Program-made: the position numbers and the translations under genes
Assembly (NCBI RefSeq): GCF_047948215.1
Contig: NC_134455.1
Location: 347,309,842-347,373,841 of the forward strand
Source of the DNA: Lycorma delicatula
Lineage: Eukaryota; Arthropoda; Insecta; Hemiptera; Fulgoridae
Direction: 5' to 3'
DNA length: 64,000 nucleotides
Shown here: positions 33,735 through 43,828 of the stretch, piece by piece
How positions within the stretch are numbered: the first letter of the stretch is position 1
Layout: every line of letters starts with the position of its first letter
Notes under the pieces: model-generated
Database searches by the model: none
Seen by the model: only the letters and a program-made list of their open reading frames with translations
What the model was told of the DNA's origin: nothing

Positions 33735-34619
33735 CCACCGTAGCAGATCAACGACTGAACCGATTTACATGTATGACCCTGCGTTGAAATCGTTACGTTA
33801 CCGGAGTAAGTGTCATAGGCTATATATGTACAGAATGTTTCTAAAATGATTTTGTAAATGTTGAAAAATTAATTACATTTAGTTTATATTCTTTTCGAAT
33901 AAAAAGAACCAAACCATTTATCAGAAAATAGAAAGAAAAAAAACGGGTTTTCTTACACAATATTATACACTTCATATTATTCCATGGTATTTGTGAAGGA
34001 AATAGTTCGATAGAATAGTAGTGAGAAACCCTTTCGACTTGATGACGTGTAGGTCGGTCTGTTGACAAATAAGACTCTACCAAAGTTTCAGTCGAACTCC
34101 ACCTGAGCCCTAAACGAAAACGATGCAAGTCATTTCCCACATCCCCTTTTTGATCGATAACAAGAAGCAATCTGTAAACGTCAAGAGTCTTCACCCTTAT
34201 TTATATATATATATTCCTTGACAGTCCGTTTTATACTAAGACGCAAATTAATACTCTCTTCCCTCGTATTGTTTCTCCTATCTCCCCTATACCTTCTATC
34301 TTTCATATTTAGTCAAAAGAGTCTTATATTTGCATATATTAAAACTACAACCCTCCGGTAAAACTTTACTCTCTTTTATAAAGGTTAGATTAAGCAATTT
34401 ACACAACAAATAGGACTTAAGCACGGTGAAATTTACATTTCATCAATACTATATTGTTTAAATGTAATCTTCCTCCCCTTCTCTAATTATTAATTAAACT
34501 TCGCTTACTATACAACAATTTGCATTCTGATGAATTTTCATAAAATTTAAAATATCGTTATACCTTTTTATGTTTCTCTTACATAAGATTTTATAAATAA
34601 AACGGATAAGTTTTTACGT
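33735..34619. other. no recognised gene
   Basis: A minus-strand frame of 117 codons (33841-34194) has ordinary amino-acid composition, but I recognise no domain and it lacks support from neighbours. The motif TGTACAGAATGTTTCTAAAA at 33828-33847 resembles the tip of the long-inverted-repeat transposon at 14385, so this may be a fragment of that family. Confidence 0.35.
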
Positions 34620-35110
34620 TCCACTTGTAGAAATAATTATCAAGAAACAAAAACCCAGGAGATTTATGTAATATACACTAATTTCAAAGAATTGAGAAGG
34701 ATGTAGGATTAGGAATGGAGGAATTCTGAGAAGATTAAATAGAGACGGAATCTGGATCAAAGGATTTAGAAAGGAATTAGATGAAAACACAGACACTATC
34801 ACCGACAAGTTTAGGAAAAGACATCTACAATTCTACGGAAACTTATGCAGGATGGTGGAAGGTGTGGTTTGTGAAATGTTTCAGAATGGTCAAAGGTTTG
34901 TTGAAAGAAACACTTGTAAAGATTCAACATCTCAGAAGAAGAAATCAAGGACAGAAAGAGATTTAGGGATCAAATTAGAAATAAGAAAATTGAAAAGAGC
35001 AAAAAGAAAAACTATAAGAAGAAGATAGATGGAGAAGAAGAAGAAGAAGAAACATAGTGAACGAATGAAGAGGTTTTAGGAAGAAAAGAAGAAAGTAAAG
35101 AAGCCATGAT
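34620..35110 (+). pseudogene. non-LTR retrotransposon C-terminal fragment
   Basis: Frames around 34730-35000 encode LNRDGIWIKGFRKELDENT, TITDKFRKRHLQFYGNLCRM and a Lys/Arg-rich end. The KITDTIRKRRLQFYGHLCRM-type motif is the conserved C-terminal segment of a common insect LINE group, also present at 49953-50177 (PITDTMCKRRLGFFGYIMRM). Purine-rich low-complexity sequence follows (35030-35100). 5' truncated and decayed. Confidence 0.65.
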
Positions 35111-35956
35111 TGGCTCAAGTTCACGCGCTCCCCTAAAGGAAAATAATCGGAAATATTAATAATGCTACTAGTGGCTATTAATAGCCACTAGTTTGGTTAG
35201 GATTATCAGAATCCGATATTCTTTATGTTACATTTTTTTCAATGCGTTTTAAAATGGTATGTCACAAAACTACGTTTTTTATTAAGCATTTTCGTGTTGA
35301 CCCTTTTCAGGAATAGGGAGTGTCATGGTCTCATACGAAAATAAATCGCTTCGAGACAGGAGAATCATTTGCTTAATTCTATTTATTTATTTTTTTTTTT
35401 TTTTTAATGATTGAAAAGTTATTTAAGGGTTCCACTAATTTATTAATAGGAATATTTGTTACTATGGGTGTGTTTTTGGAAATAATTTAACTACTTTTTC
35501 GATAATATTTTATAAAATTATTTAAACAAAATTTATGTATAATTTATAATAATTAACATTGCAGTATAGAACAATACAAAAGAACAAATTTAACAGAACA
35601 ATACCGATATGTGTTTTGATATATACATAAAAAAAGCCAACTCCGGAGATTTCTATTAGCGGGGAGAGTTATAAACAAAGCTATCAGACAATCAATCTTT
35701 TACCTTCATTCACTTCATCCCTCTTCTACCATCATTAAAATTGAATTTAGTCGAAGGTTTATTTGTTTCACTTTCACAGCTTACCTAGAAACCTAATCCA
35801 TCACTTCTTTATTCTTAAATAAAAGTTTTTTTATTTATTCGTATAATTGTATGAGCGAAGTTGTATAATACATAAATCAATCATATTATGTATTCATAAA
35901 TAAGTTTAGTTTGTAACGATAAAAGTAATGATATCCTTGATCGCCTGATATAGAAT
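35111..35956. other. AT-rich DNA without gene; perfect 26 bp palindrome
   Basis: No gene. Bases 35167-35192 are a perfect palindrome without spacer (half-site ACTAGTGGCTATT). A poly-T tract lies at 35391-35405. Confidence 0.5.
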
Positions 35957-36265
35957 ATATACAGAGTGATTCACGAAGAATGTGACAAACTTTCAGGACA
36001 TCTTCTATTTTTGAAAATAAAGAAAAAAATTCATATAAATGTAGGTTAGGAAACGCTTCGTTACCGAATGTGGGCTTACGAGAGATTTCACGCAGATTTC
36101 TGCGCCTTCGGTAAAATTAAGTAAGATTATAATACTTTGGATCCAAATTAAGGGATAAATTTTGTGTTTTCGTATGAAATCTGACTAAAAAAATAGCTCG
36201 CAGAGTTGTAGTTTTAGTATTTTTCGAGAAATCTATAGTAAAAACAAAAGATTGGGATCGAAAAA
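35957..36265 (+). repeat. half-copy of the foldback element
   Basis: Begins TATACAGAGTGATTCACGAA and includes GGAAACGCTTCGTTACCGAA, GAGATTTCACGCAGATTTC, CCAAATTAAGGGATAAAT and CGTATGAAATCTGAC. It aligns with the outer arm of 7117-7749 and with 16868-17700. The opposite arm is absent. Confidence 0.72.
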
Positions 36266-36294
36266 TACATATTTTTGTTATATATAATATAAAC

Positions 36295-36531
36295 TGCTTA
36301 CCAATATATTATTCGTTTCACTCAAGCGCTTTCGGCTATTCTGCTATCTTCAGGAGGAATTATAATTTATGACTGAAACATATAAAACTCACATATTTAA
36401 ATTATATACATAATAATTGATCATCATTTTGTAAAAGTTAAAATCTTAATCAAAGTAACTACGTCCGTATTGTAATAGTATCACAATTGTTATCTATTAT
36501 GTAGATTGTGGAATCAGTTTAGCCAACTTAA
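36295..36531 (-). mobile_element. Penelope-like element, 3' terminal part (separated by LINE)
   Basis: On the minus strand the segment reaches CCTCCTGAAGATAGCAGAAT followed by AGCCGAAAGCGCTTGAG and ATATTGGTAAGCAG. This is the same CTGAnGA...CGAAAGCGC...TTGGTAAG arrangement as at 24003-24545 and 46185-46460. It lies immediately beyond the 3' end of the inserted LINE. The endonuclease-coding part of the same orientation lies on the other side of that LINE (43100-43260), so both are best read as one split element. Confidence 0.65.
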
Positions 36532-37199
36532 TTAGTATTGTTTTTTTTTGTTTTTTTTTTTAACTGAATTTTTACGGGCATCGACTGCTAAGGTCATTAG
36601 CCCTCGTCACATTCTTTAAAAGAAATTATTATCTCCATCAGGATCGTCATATCTAAGGGTGTAAAGGGCCCTTACATTTTATTTAAAAACACAAACTTCA
36701 CAATAAACATTAAAACATGAAAGACAAGGACAATCACAAACACTTACGGGGTGTAAAGGGCCCCAATATTAAAATTTGAGATAGGTTCTCAAAAGACCAT
36801 GAACTTAAAATTAAAATTAAACTAATCAATACCATATCTTTCTTTCTTCTACGAAGTCTCATTTATAGTTTGCTTAAGCACCCTCGGGGCGACCAGAACC
36901 GCCGTTGAGCAGTATATCAGTCGTGCCAGGGTGCCGTGGCAGTTGAACCCTTCTTATATCAGGCCATAGGCATGCACGGCGTACACCCATAGCCTCGCGC
37001 CCTCAATCCACCCTTGAGGGTCCCCCATGCCATCATCGGACACACCCCGACTCACTGCTCTTGAATGCAGGTGAGCCAAAATGGCCTAGGCAAGAGGGCT
37101 ACCTCCCGTCACTATACGTGCCACGCTTCGAGACTCCCTTATATGTATATATAAAACTACCGCTTAGAGTATGTTTTACCACAGCTTTAAACTTCCATT

Positions 37200-40100
37200 T
37201 TATAGACTTTTAAGAAGTCCACTGGCGTGTAAAAATGCAACTATATTTTCTTCATTTCCATTATCCAGATCAGCACTAATATTATTTGTAAGACGGAACC
37301 TCTTTCTGAGGTCCTCATATATGGTACACTCTTCTATTAGATGCTTGATTGTCAGTGTTTTATTACAAACACCGCACATTGGTCTCACTTCGCCGGTTAA
37401 CAAATATAAATTTGTTAATCGCGTGTGACCGATTCTAAGTCTGGTCACCGCTACTTGTTCACGGCGAGTCAACTTAAAGTCGCTTTTCCATTTATAAGGA
37501 GAAGTTTTAACTGAGTTTAATTTTGTATTTAAACTCCTCCATTCATCGTTCCACTTGTTTCTTACTATGTTTGTTAGACGGTTTTTAACATCTGCCACTC
37601 TTACAGGAAATGCATCCAAATCATCGCAGACTGTTGCCTTTCTGGCAGCTTCGTCTGCGATTTCATTACCTGTAATACCAGCATGCCCCGGAGTCCATAC
37701 AAATACGCATCGCTGTCCTCGTTGTTTTAGTACGTATAAAATGGACAGGATGTTTGCAATTAGGACATCCTTAATGTTCTTGTTCCGAATTGCAACGAGA
37801 GCACTTAATGAATCGGAACATATTAGCACTCTTTCTTCGCAATAGTGTTCAGTGTAGCGAAGAGCTTGCTGAATTGCAGTGAGTTCTGCCGTGTAGACAC
37901 TGGCCACATCTGGCAGTCTCCAAAAGTGGGCTTCTTCATTTACATATATCGAGCATCCAACACCATGTTCGGTTTTAGAACCGTCAGTATAAATTCTAAT
38001 ATGTTCTTCGTAATTACTGACGGTTGCCAAAAATTCCTGCTGGATGATCACTGCTGGTTTCTTTTTTATTTCTCCTTGAGAGAGATCCAACCTTACATTT
38101 ACCGCTGGCAAGAGCCATGGCGGTATTTCTCTAGTAGAAATTGCTAGAGTCTCTGGTATAGCAATTTCATATTTTCTTCTTAATTCGTGGTACCTAATTC
38201 CGGCCGGTCTGGAATAGGTAGCACGACGTTCGTATAATGCAGCCATGGGATGATTCGTAAACAATTTATTATTTATATGAGCAGGGAAAGCCCATATATT
38301 TGCTGCATATCTTAACAAGAGGATCTCTCTTCTATAATGTAGTGGCATTATTCCGGCTTCAGACATCAGACTAGCCGCCGGACTTGTGCGGAAAGCACCT
38401 GTTGCGTATCTTATTCCGCTATTATGAACTACGTCTAACTTTCTTAGGTGCGACTTTCTAGCGGATGAATATACGATACATCCGTAGTCTAGTTTAGATT
38501 GAACCAATGCTTTATACAATCTCAATAATGTCTCTTTTTCTGAGCCCCAATTTAAGTTCGATAAACATTTTATAATGTTTAGGGCTCTTTTGCATCTATC
38601 ACTCAAGTCCTGTATATGTAATCCCCATGTAAGGGATTTATCCAATACTAGTCCTAAATACCTTACGCTGTCTTTATATTGTATTGGATTATCGTCAATT
38701 GTCAAATCAGGACTTTGATGAGGAATTCTCTTCCTACAAAAGTGTACACAGCACGTTTTTTCTGGTGAGAATTGGAATCCTGTATTCCTTGCAACTTCAT
38801 TTAGAGCATTAATCGCTCGTTGCAATTTGTACTTCACCATAGCAGTCTTGTTGCTGGCATATATGATTGCCAGATCATCAACATAGACGCTTTTGCTGAT
38901 TTCTACTGGAATGGCTAATATCAATTTATTAATGGCAATGGTAAACAAGGTACCGCTCAACGGCGAACCTTGCGGTATGCCATTTTCCAAGATTCTTTCA
39001 CATGAATATTCATTGTTGACGCGTACTTGGAAGGTACGGTCATTCATGTAGTTGCTGAGCAGTATAGGCAGATTGCCACGAATGCCCCATTCATGTAACT
39101 GGAGCATTATACCATGACGCCAGGTCATATCGAAAGCCTTCTGAAGATCAAAGAAGACTCCGACACAATGTTTCCTTGTAATAAAGCTGTTATATATAAT
39201 GTCCTCTAAGCTGATTATTTGATCAGTGGTAGAATGGTATTGTCGAAAACCTGCTTGATACGGTGATATCAGGTTTTCTTTCTCCAAAACCCAGACGAGT
39301 CGATTGTTAATCATTTTTTCCAATATTTTCCCCATAGCACACGTCAAAGAAATAGGACGGTAGCTATTGGGGTCTGTTAAATTTTTATTTTTCTTTGGTA
39401 CTGGAACAACATAAGCTTTTTTCCACTGCTGCGGGTACGTTCCATCCCGCCATATTTTATTATAAAGTTCTAATAATCTACACTTTGCAGTGGTATTCAG
39501 CTGCCTGATCATATTATACTGGATTTCATCCGGACCAGCAGCCGTGTTACCTGCTTTTTCCAACGCTTTCGCGAATTCTTCCATTTTAAATGGTACATTA
39601 TATGAGTAATTATACTCAGTTCCAAAATTTAGTAGACCTTCGTGTTCTTCTTTTTTGGTTCGAAAAGCTTCCTCGTAGTTGGCCGTTTTGCTGGCCTTTT
39701 CGAAATGATTGGATAACAGCTCTGCAATTTCATATGGAGTATCTTTTATTTCATCTTCATCTTGAAGGCTAGTTATGGGAGCAAAATCATTACGCCCATA
39801 AATCGCCTTCACTTTCCTCCAAACATCTGATGCAGTAGTAGTTTTGTCGATGGATGACACGTATTGCTGCCAGGGTCGTTTTTTCGAATCTATCATAAGA
39901 CGTTTTGCATACGCCCTGTATTTCTTAAAGGCAACAAGATTTTCTATACTAGGACGCTTCTTAAAGGCGTTATACGCCCTTTTCTTTCTTTTTATAGCTT
40001 CACTTATTTCATTGTTCCACCATGGAACGGGTTTCTTTGTAAGTTTTCCAGATGTTTTGGGAATATATCTCGATGCCGACTCAATTATTGCATTTGTTAT

Positions 40101-40877
40101 GGCGTCGACATCATCTCCGATAACTCCAGTTGTTTCCGGGAGTATCGTTCTAGCTGTGAAGCTCGTCCAGTCTGCCTTTTCAAATAACCATCTTTTAGGG
40201 ATGGAATATATTGTTCTTGTAACATCAGTTACAATTTGCACCGGGAAATGATCGCTTCCATGCAGATCGTCTATAACATGGAAGCTGTACCTCGGCGCTA
40301 TCGATCCGCTTATAAGTGCAAGATCTATACAGGACGTCGATCCATCTCTGGCATTGAAAAAGGTTCCTGATCCGTCGTTTAAAATAATAAGTTCTGAATT
40401 CATCAGGAACCCTTCCAGTTCTCTTCCACGGGGATCTACTCGATCTGATCCCCAAAGAGAATTATGAGCATTAAAGTCACCCACCAGTAAAACAGGTGGG
40501 GGAAGCTCGGAAATTAGTCTTGCTATGTCATCCTTATTCCAATCAAAATACGGCAAGTATATGCTGCAGACAGTGACCTGGAGCGGACGCTTCATTCTAA
40601 CGGCGACCGCTTGTAGGTTTGTGTTTAGAACAACCGCTTCGGTGGTAGCTCTAGTCGATGTTAATATAGCTACTCCACCTCTAACTCTTATATTTGGCGG
40701 TTGATCTCGCCGAAATATATTAAATCCTTTTAATTTAAAATTTTCATTTCGGCGGAAATGTGTTTCTTGCAGACATATACAGATCGGGTCTACATCATGT
40801 ACCAAGCGTTGGAGCTCATGGATGTTTGAAAAACATCCATTGATGTTCCACTGTACTATCGACTCACTAATTTTTAA
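37200..40877 (-). CDS. LINE ORF2 polyprotein: endonuclease, reverse transcriptase, RNase H
   Basis: Copies element RNA into DNA at a nicked target. Residues are counted from Leu at 40805; 24 further codons (including VQWNINGCFSN) lie upstream in frame. The apurinic-type endonuclease has QETHF (13-17), GDFNAHNSLWG (109-119) and GSDHFP (183-188). The reverse transcriptase has SYRPISL (481-487), FFDLQKAFD (551-559, catalytic Asp), NGIPQGSPLSG (608-618) and YVDD (641-644). RNase H has TDGS (940-943), AEL (973-975), SDS (997-999) and GNEIADEAA (1046-1054), so all four acidic residues are present. A C-X2-C-X7-H-X4-C finger lies at 1144-1160. The frame is uninterrupted over 1225 codons and opens 5 bases after the ORF1 stop in a different frame. 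It has no nearby in-frame ATG; an ATA precedes VQWNING. Antisense frames over it are shadows. Confidence 0.93.
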   Translation of the reverse strand, partial: LKISESIVQWNINGCFSNIHELQRLVHDVDPICICLQETHFRRNENFKLKGFNIFRRDQPPNIRVRGGVAILTSTRATTEAVVLNTNLQAVAVRMKRPLQVTVCSIYLPYFDWNKDDIARLISELPPPVLLVGDFNAHNSLWGSDRVDPRGRELEGFLMNSELIILNDGSGTFFNARDGSTSCIDLALISGSIAPRYSFHVIDDLHGSDHFPVQIVTDVTRTIYSIPKRWLFEKADWTSFTARTILPETTGVIGDDVDAITNAIIESASRYIPKTSGKLTKKPVPWWNNEISEAIKRKKRAYNAFKKRPSIENLVAFKKYRAYAKRLMIDSKKRPWQQYVSSIDKTTTASDVWRKVKAIYGRNDFAPITSLQDEDEIKDTPYEIAELLSNHFEKASKTANYEEAFRTKKEEHEGLLNFGTEYNYSYNVPFKMEEFAKALEKAGNTAAGPDEIQYNMIRQLNTTAKCRLLELYNKIWRDGTYPQQWKKAYVVPVPKKNKNLTDPNSYRPISLTCAMGKILEKMINNRLVWVLEKENLISPYQAGFRQYHSTTDQIISLEDIIYNSFITRKHCVGVFFDLQKAFDMTWRHGIMLQLHEWGIRGNLPILLSNYMNDRTFQVRVNNEYSCERILENGIPQGSPLSGTLFTIAINKLILAIPVEISKSVYVDDLAIIYASNKTAMVKYKLQRAINALNEVARNTGFQFSPEKTCCVHFCRKRIPHQSPDLTIDDNPIQYKDSVRYLGLVLDKSLTWGLHIQDLSDRCKRALNIIKCLSNLNWGSEKETLLRLYKALVQSKLDYGCIVYSSARKSHLRKLDVVHNSGIRYATGAFRTSPAASLMSEAGIMPLHYRREILLLRYAANIWAFPAHINNKLFTNHPMAALYERRATYSRPAGIRYHELRRKYEIAIPETLAISTREIPPWLLPAVNVRLDLSQGEIKKKPAVIIQQEFLATVSNYEEHIRIYTDGSKTEHGVGCSIYVNEEAHFWRLPDVASVYTAELTAIQQALRYTEHYCEERVLICSDSLSALVAIRNKNIKDVLIANILSILYVLKQRGQRCVFVWTPGHAGITGNEIADEAARKATVCDDLDAFPVRVADVKNRLTNIVRNKWNDEWRSLNTKLNSVKTSPYKWKSDFKLTRREQVAVTRLRIGHTRLTNLYLLTGEVRPMCGVCNKTLTIKHLIEECTIYEDLRKRFRLTNNISADLDNGNEENIVAFLHASGLLKSL

Positions 40878-40882
40878 TTAAA

Positions 40883-41443
40883 TTATTGTCTGGGTTTTCC
40901 TTTCGGCCATCCTTTTTTTCGCTTCTTCTCCATGTTGCGAACAGCAGCATGTTCGTGGAGAAGGTCGTCGCCTGTAAGGCTTCCGGTCTCCGTGTCGGAG
41001 ACCACCGAAGCCGCCGACGACGACGGACATGGATCGGCGCCGGTTTCAGGCGCCGATTGAGAGGCGGCAACCTGGCCACTCCCCGACACGGGGATAGCAC
41101 CGGTCACCGCCTGTGGGAGGGGGGGACACTCGCCCCCCTGTGTGATTTTTTGTGGCCTCTGGGGTTTAGAGGCCAACTCAGTTGCTGGAGGCTTTGGAGC
41201 CTCCATAACAGTCTCTGTAGGAGTTACCTTTTTCTTTTCATCAAGAATCTCACTGAGGCGGACTTGACTTTCTGCTTTGGCCTCCGATTTCTTGAGAGTA
41301 AGAGCAACTTTCTGTGTTTTATCTTCAGGAGGCTGTACTAATATTTTTGGCTTTATTGGCTCTTTACTATTGAAAGGTTTCATTTTATTGTCTATAATTC
41401 TTTCAATCATATTAGCCAAGGTCGGAGCAAGTTTACTTATGAG
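40883..41443 (-). CDS. LINE ORF1 downstream part, after in-frame TAA
   Basis: In the same frame as the zinc-knuckle ORF1 and separated from it only by the TAA at 41446-41444. It runs LISKLAPTLANMIERIID and then a Lys/Pro/Ser-rich, low-complexity tail (KPKILVQPPEDKTQK, PPATELASKPQRPQK, a Ser/Ala/Pro-rich block, KKRKKGWPKGKPRQ), ending TAA at 40883, 5 bases before ORF2 opens. Either the stop is a recent nonsense mutation in a roughly 507-codon ORF1, or the tail is made by read-through. The basic C-terminus fits nucleic-acid binding. It has no separate start of good quality (ATG at 41410 is possible). Confidence 0.75.
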   Translation of the reverse strand, partial: LISKLAPTLANMIERIIDNKMKPFNSKEPIKPKILVQPPEDKTQKVALTLKKSEAKAESQVRLSEILDEKKKVTPTETVMEAPKPPATELASKPQRPQKITQGGECPPLPQAVTGAIPVSGSGQVAASQSAPETGADPCPSSSAASVVSDTETGSLTGDDLLHEHAAVRNMEKKRKKGWPKGKPRQ

Positions 41444-42403
41444 TTAACCCTCATCGACAGCAACTGGAGCAGTGACAGGAGCGGCAGCCGCAGCCTGAGC
41501 GTAAGTTGTTGTTGCTCTAGGCTTACGGGCGTTAACTATCTTCTTTGCATCGAAGTAGCTGACTTTTTGCAGGGTTTTTACTTCCTGCACAGCTACTTCA
41601 TCTTTGTATACAGGACAATTCCTTGATCTACAAGAATGCGCTCCTTTGCAATTAATACATGTAGGAGGCTCTTTACACGGCTCTCCCTCATGCACCTCTT
41701 CACCGCACACGCATATTTGCGGTCTTTCGCATCTAAGAGCGGTGTGGCCAAAGCGTTGGCACTTGAAGCACCTCATTGGCTGTGGGACAAATGCCCGCAC
41801 ATCCAAACGGTGAATCCCCGCTCTTATCTTTTCTGGCAAAGTAGGCCGATTGAAAGTGAGGACATGAGAAGCTGAGGGTAAGACCTCACCGTTCCTTCTC
41901 ATGTTCAACCGACGGCACTCTATTACTCCTTGTGCTGCCAGTTCCTCTACAATCTCTTGCTCCGAACAATTTAAAAGATCCCGACAGACCACAACACCCC
42001 TTGAGGTGTTGAGCGTGCCGTGGGGATCAACACGTACTGCTAGCTCTCCAATTTTCTTCAGTCCTAGAATCTTCTGAGACTGTATATCATTAACAGTCTC
42101 TACATGAAGTCCCGTAAAAGTTTTTCTTATTTCTTTAACAGGGCCTCCAGCACATTTGTTTATTTCTCGAGCGATGAGGAAAGGACTCACCCTCGAGAAA
42201 TTACCTTCTACCTTCGTAATAACCAAATACTTTGGTTTTGGGATGCTGCTCTTGAAAAAAGCTTTCTGCAAGCTTTTCCTAGCCTCAATCTCACTCCTCT
42301 TAATCTCCGTACTCTTTCGGCGTTTCGCTTCAGGCGAAACAGCCGGCTCTAAACGAGGGTGTTTACGTGAACCCTCTGCCACGTTTAATTGTTCAGTTTC
42401 CAT
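41444..42403 (-). CDS. LINE ORF1 (gag-like, CCHC zinc knuckles), upstream part
   Basis: The nucleocapsid-like protein that coats element RNA. ATG at 42403 gives METEQLNVAEGSRKHPR. A basic N-terminal part with EAKRRKS is followed by a region around residues 55-205 resembling the RRM-like gag domain of I/Jockey-type ORF1 proteins. Then come three zinc knuckles at about residues 212-263 (CFKCQRFGHTALRC, CVCGEEVHEGEPC, and CINCKGAHS with further Cys), and an Ala-rich AQAAAAAPVTAPVAVDEG end. The frame stops at TAA 41446-41444, after 319 codons, but stays open beyond that stop to 40883 (next entry). An annotated start at TTG 42409 is less likely than ATG 42403. Confidence 0.88.
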   Translation of the reverse strand: METEQLNVAEGSRKHPRLEPAVSPEAKRRKSTEIKRSEIEARKSLQKAFFKSSIPKPKYLVITKVEGNFSRVSPFLIAREINKCAGGPVKEIRKTFTGLHVETVNDIQSQKILGLKKIGELAVRVDPHGTLNTSRGVVVCRDLLNCSEQEIVEELAAQGVIECRRLNMRRNGEVLPSASHVLTFNRPTLPEKIRAGIHRLDVRAFVPQPMRCFKCQRFGHTALRCERPQICVCGEEVHEGEPCKEPPTCINCKGAHSCRSRNCPVYKDEVAVQEVKTLQKVSYFDAKKIVNARKPRATTTYAQAAAAAPVTAPVAVDEG

Positions 42404-42954
42404 GAACAAATAATCCCTTCTGTAGTAAGGCTAGCCGCCGGGGTACACCCCCACTCCAGGGCTACCAACCCTGGAGGTCCGTTCCGGTACTCCGGTGGAA
42501 CCGGCATATGTCCTGGCAGAGAGCGGATGCGCAGTCTCTGCACTGACTCCAGGCCCCTACACACCGAAGCTTTCAGGGCTCCCATGCTCCGAACATGGGC
42601 ACCTTAACTACATGCTTGCCATCGCGGGGGGCATGTGGACGACGAAAGGTCTCCGTTACACCTGCAAATAACTTTGACCGTGGCCGCCACATCGCCAGCT
42701 CTAACGGCGGTATTAATCCATTTCCGTAATCGTTAATAATGTCGTATCTGCAGGTGGCCGTAAAGTCCAGTCCTGTAATTCGGCCTATAGATGTAAATTG
42801 ACCGAAAAAAGTATATCCGAGAAACAACACTCGGAACCCCGTTAGCCAGCTATATGTAATGTACCTGAGTACAGCTGTTGCCGCCCTGGACGTGGAACGT
42901 AGATGTTGTGTTCCGGACGTGGGGAATATCTACCTCAGGGCATTATTATTGTTT

Positions 42955-43470
42955 GCTTATATAAAATATCATCATCGAATTTGATTTGTTCATTTATTAA
43001 TTAATTATGATTATTGAAAATAAGGAATTTTTTCGAGATTAAAAGTATTATAATAATTATAACAATAATTTAATAATTCCATAAATTTATTTGAATCATA
43101 ATTTTGTTTAGTTTTTATTTCTTTGTTATACAATTAATATTTTCTTTAGTTCTAATTAAAAAAAATGATCGATTGGTCATACCAACATATTTTAATTTAC
43201 AATCTTCACATTTTAAACTGTATACGCCCTGTCCGTTCAAATTATATTTATTACCGTTTATTAGGTTTTAGTTGGAGCTATTAATTATTAATATAATTTA
43301 TGATTTTATTATTAGTTGTATATGCTGTTTTTAAATTAAATGATTTATATATTTGATTAAATTTTCTATAGTTTACATTATATTCCATTTTTACAGAATC
43401 GTGTTTGAGTTATTATGTTTTAATTATAATTTAATCATAACTTATGTTTATTTAGTTTATTGCGTTTCTC
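42955..43470. other. AT-rich flank containing Penelope-like remnants
   Basis: Except for the endonuclease fragment at 43100-43260, no coding sequence is seen. Bases 42955-43100 are best read as the Penelope-like 3' UTR displaced by the LINE. Confidence 0.5.
43100..43260 (-). pseudogene. Penelope-like GIY-YIG endonuclease fragment
   Basis: On the minus strand bases 43255-43160 read NKYNLNGQGVYSLKCEDCKL directly followed by KYVGMTNRSFF. GVYSL and YVGMT, with the CxxC between them, are the hallmark of the GIY-YIG endonuclease that follows the reverse transcriptase in Penelope-like elements. Only this part of the domain remains before stop codons. Its continuation toward the element's 3' end runs into the LINE insertion and resumes at 36531. 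No reverse transcriptase part is visible upstream (43260-43460). Confidence 0.78.
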
Positions 43471-43794
43471 CTTTCTTTTTCCTGTTTAGCCCCCGGTAAT
43501 TACCTTTCAGATAATACTTCAGAGGATGAATGAGGATGATATGTATGAGTGTAAATGAAGTGTATTCTTGTACAGTCTCTATTCGACCACATTCCTGAGA
43601 TGTATGGTTAATTGAAACCCAACTACCAAATACGATATCCACCATCTAGTATTCAAATCCGTGTAAAAATAACTGGCTTTACTAGAAATTGAACGCTGGA
43701 ACTCTCGACTTCCAAATCAGCTGATTTGGGAAAAATTTTGTTCAAAATCAGCTGATCTGGTAAGACGCATTCACCACTAGACCAACCCGTGGGT
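43471..43794 (-). mobile_element. SINE family 1, minus copy of a head-to-head pair
   Basis: Minus-strand full-length copy with the usual landmarks (CTCTCGACTTCCAAATCAGC at the head, CCTGTTTAGCCCCCGGTAAT at the tail). It is longer than its relatives because the AAATCAGCTGATTTGG segment is duplicated (43716-43760) with a short spacer. No clear target duplication. Confidence 0.9.
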
Positions 43795-43828
43795 TAAACA
43801 AAATAGAATCTAAGTCATCCTAACTTAA

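Larger units (their letters stand above)
36544..42942 (-). mobile_element. I-group non-LTR retrotransposon, nearly complete (6.4 kb)
   Basis: A LINE with, in transcription order, a GC-richer 5' UTR of about 540 bases (42942-42404), a gag-like ORF1 (42403-40883, one in-frame stop), ORF2 (40877-37200) and a 3' UTR of about 650 bases ending in an A-rich tail (written as T at 36541-36560). A candidate target duplication is TTAGTATTGTTT at 36532-36543 and TTATTATTGTTT at 42943-42954 (one mismatch). The endonuclease, reverse transcriptase and RNase H order together with a three-knuckle ORF1 fits the I group. The good state of the frames implies a younger insertion than most repeats here. Confidence 0.92.

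Noticed and set aside
33425..33849. Several long open frames on both strands (TNKQ and VCLF repeats)
   Set aside because: They are translations of the GTTT/GATT microsatellite and have no coding meaning.
33841..34194. 117-codon minus-strand open frame
   Set aside because: Ordinary composition but no recognised domain, no splice context and repeat-like flank; not called as a gene.
37171..42607. Plus-strand open frames opposite the LINE (for example 39844-40251, 40886-41341)
   Set aside because: Antisense shadows of the well-supported minus-strand ORF1 and ORF2.
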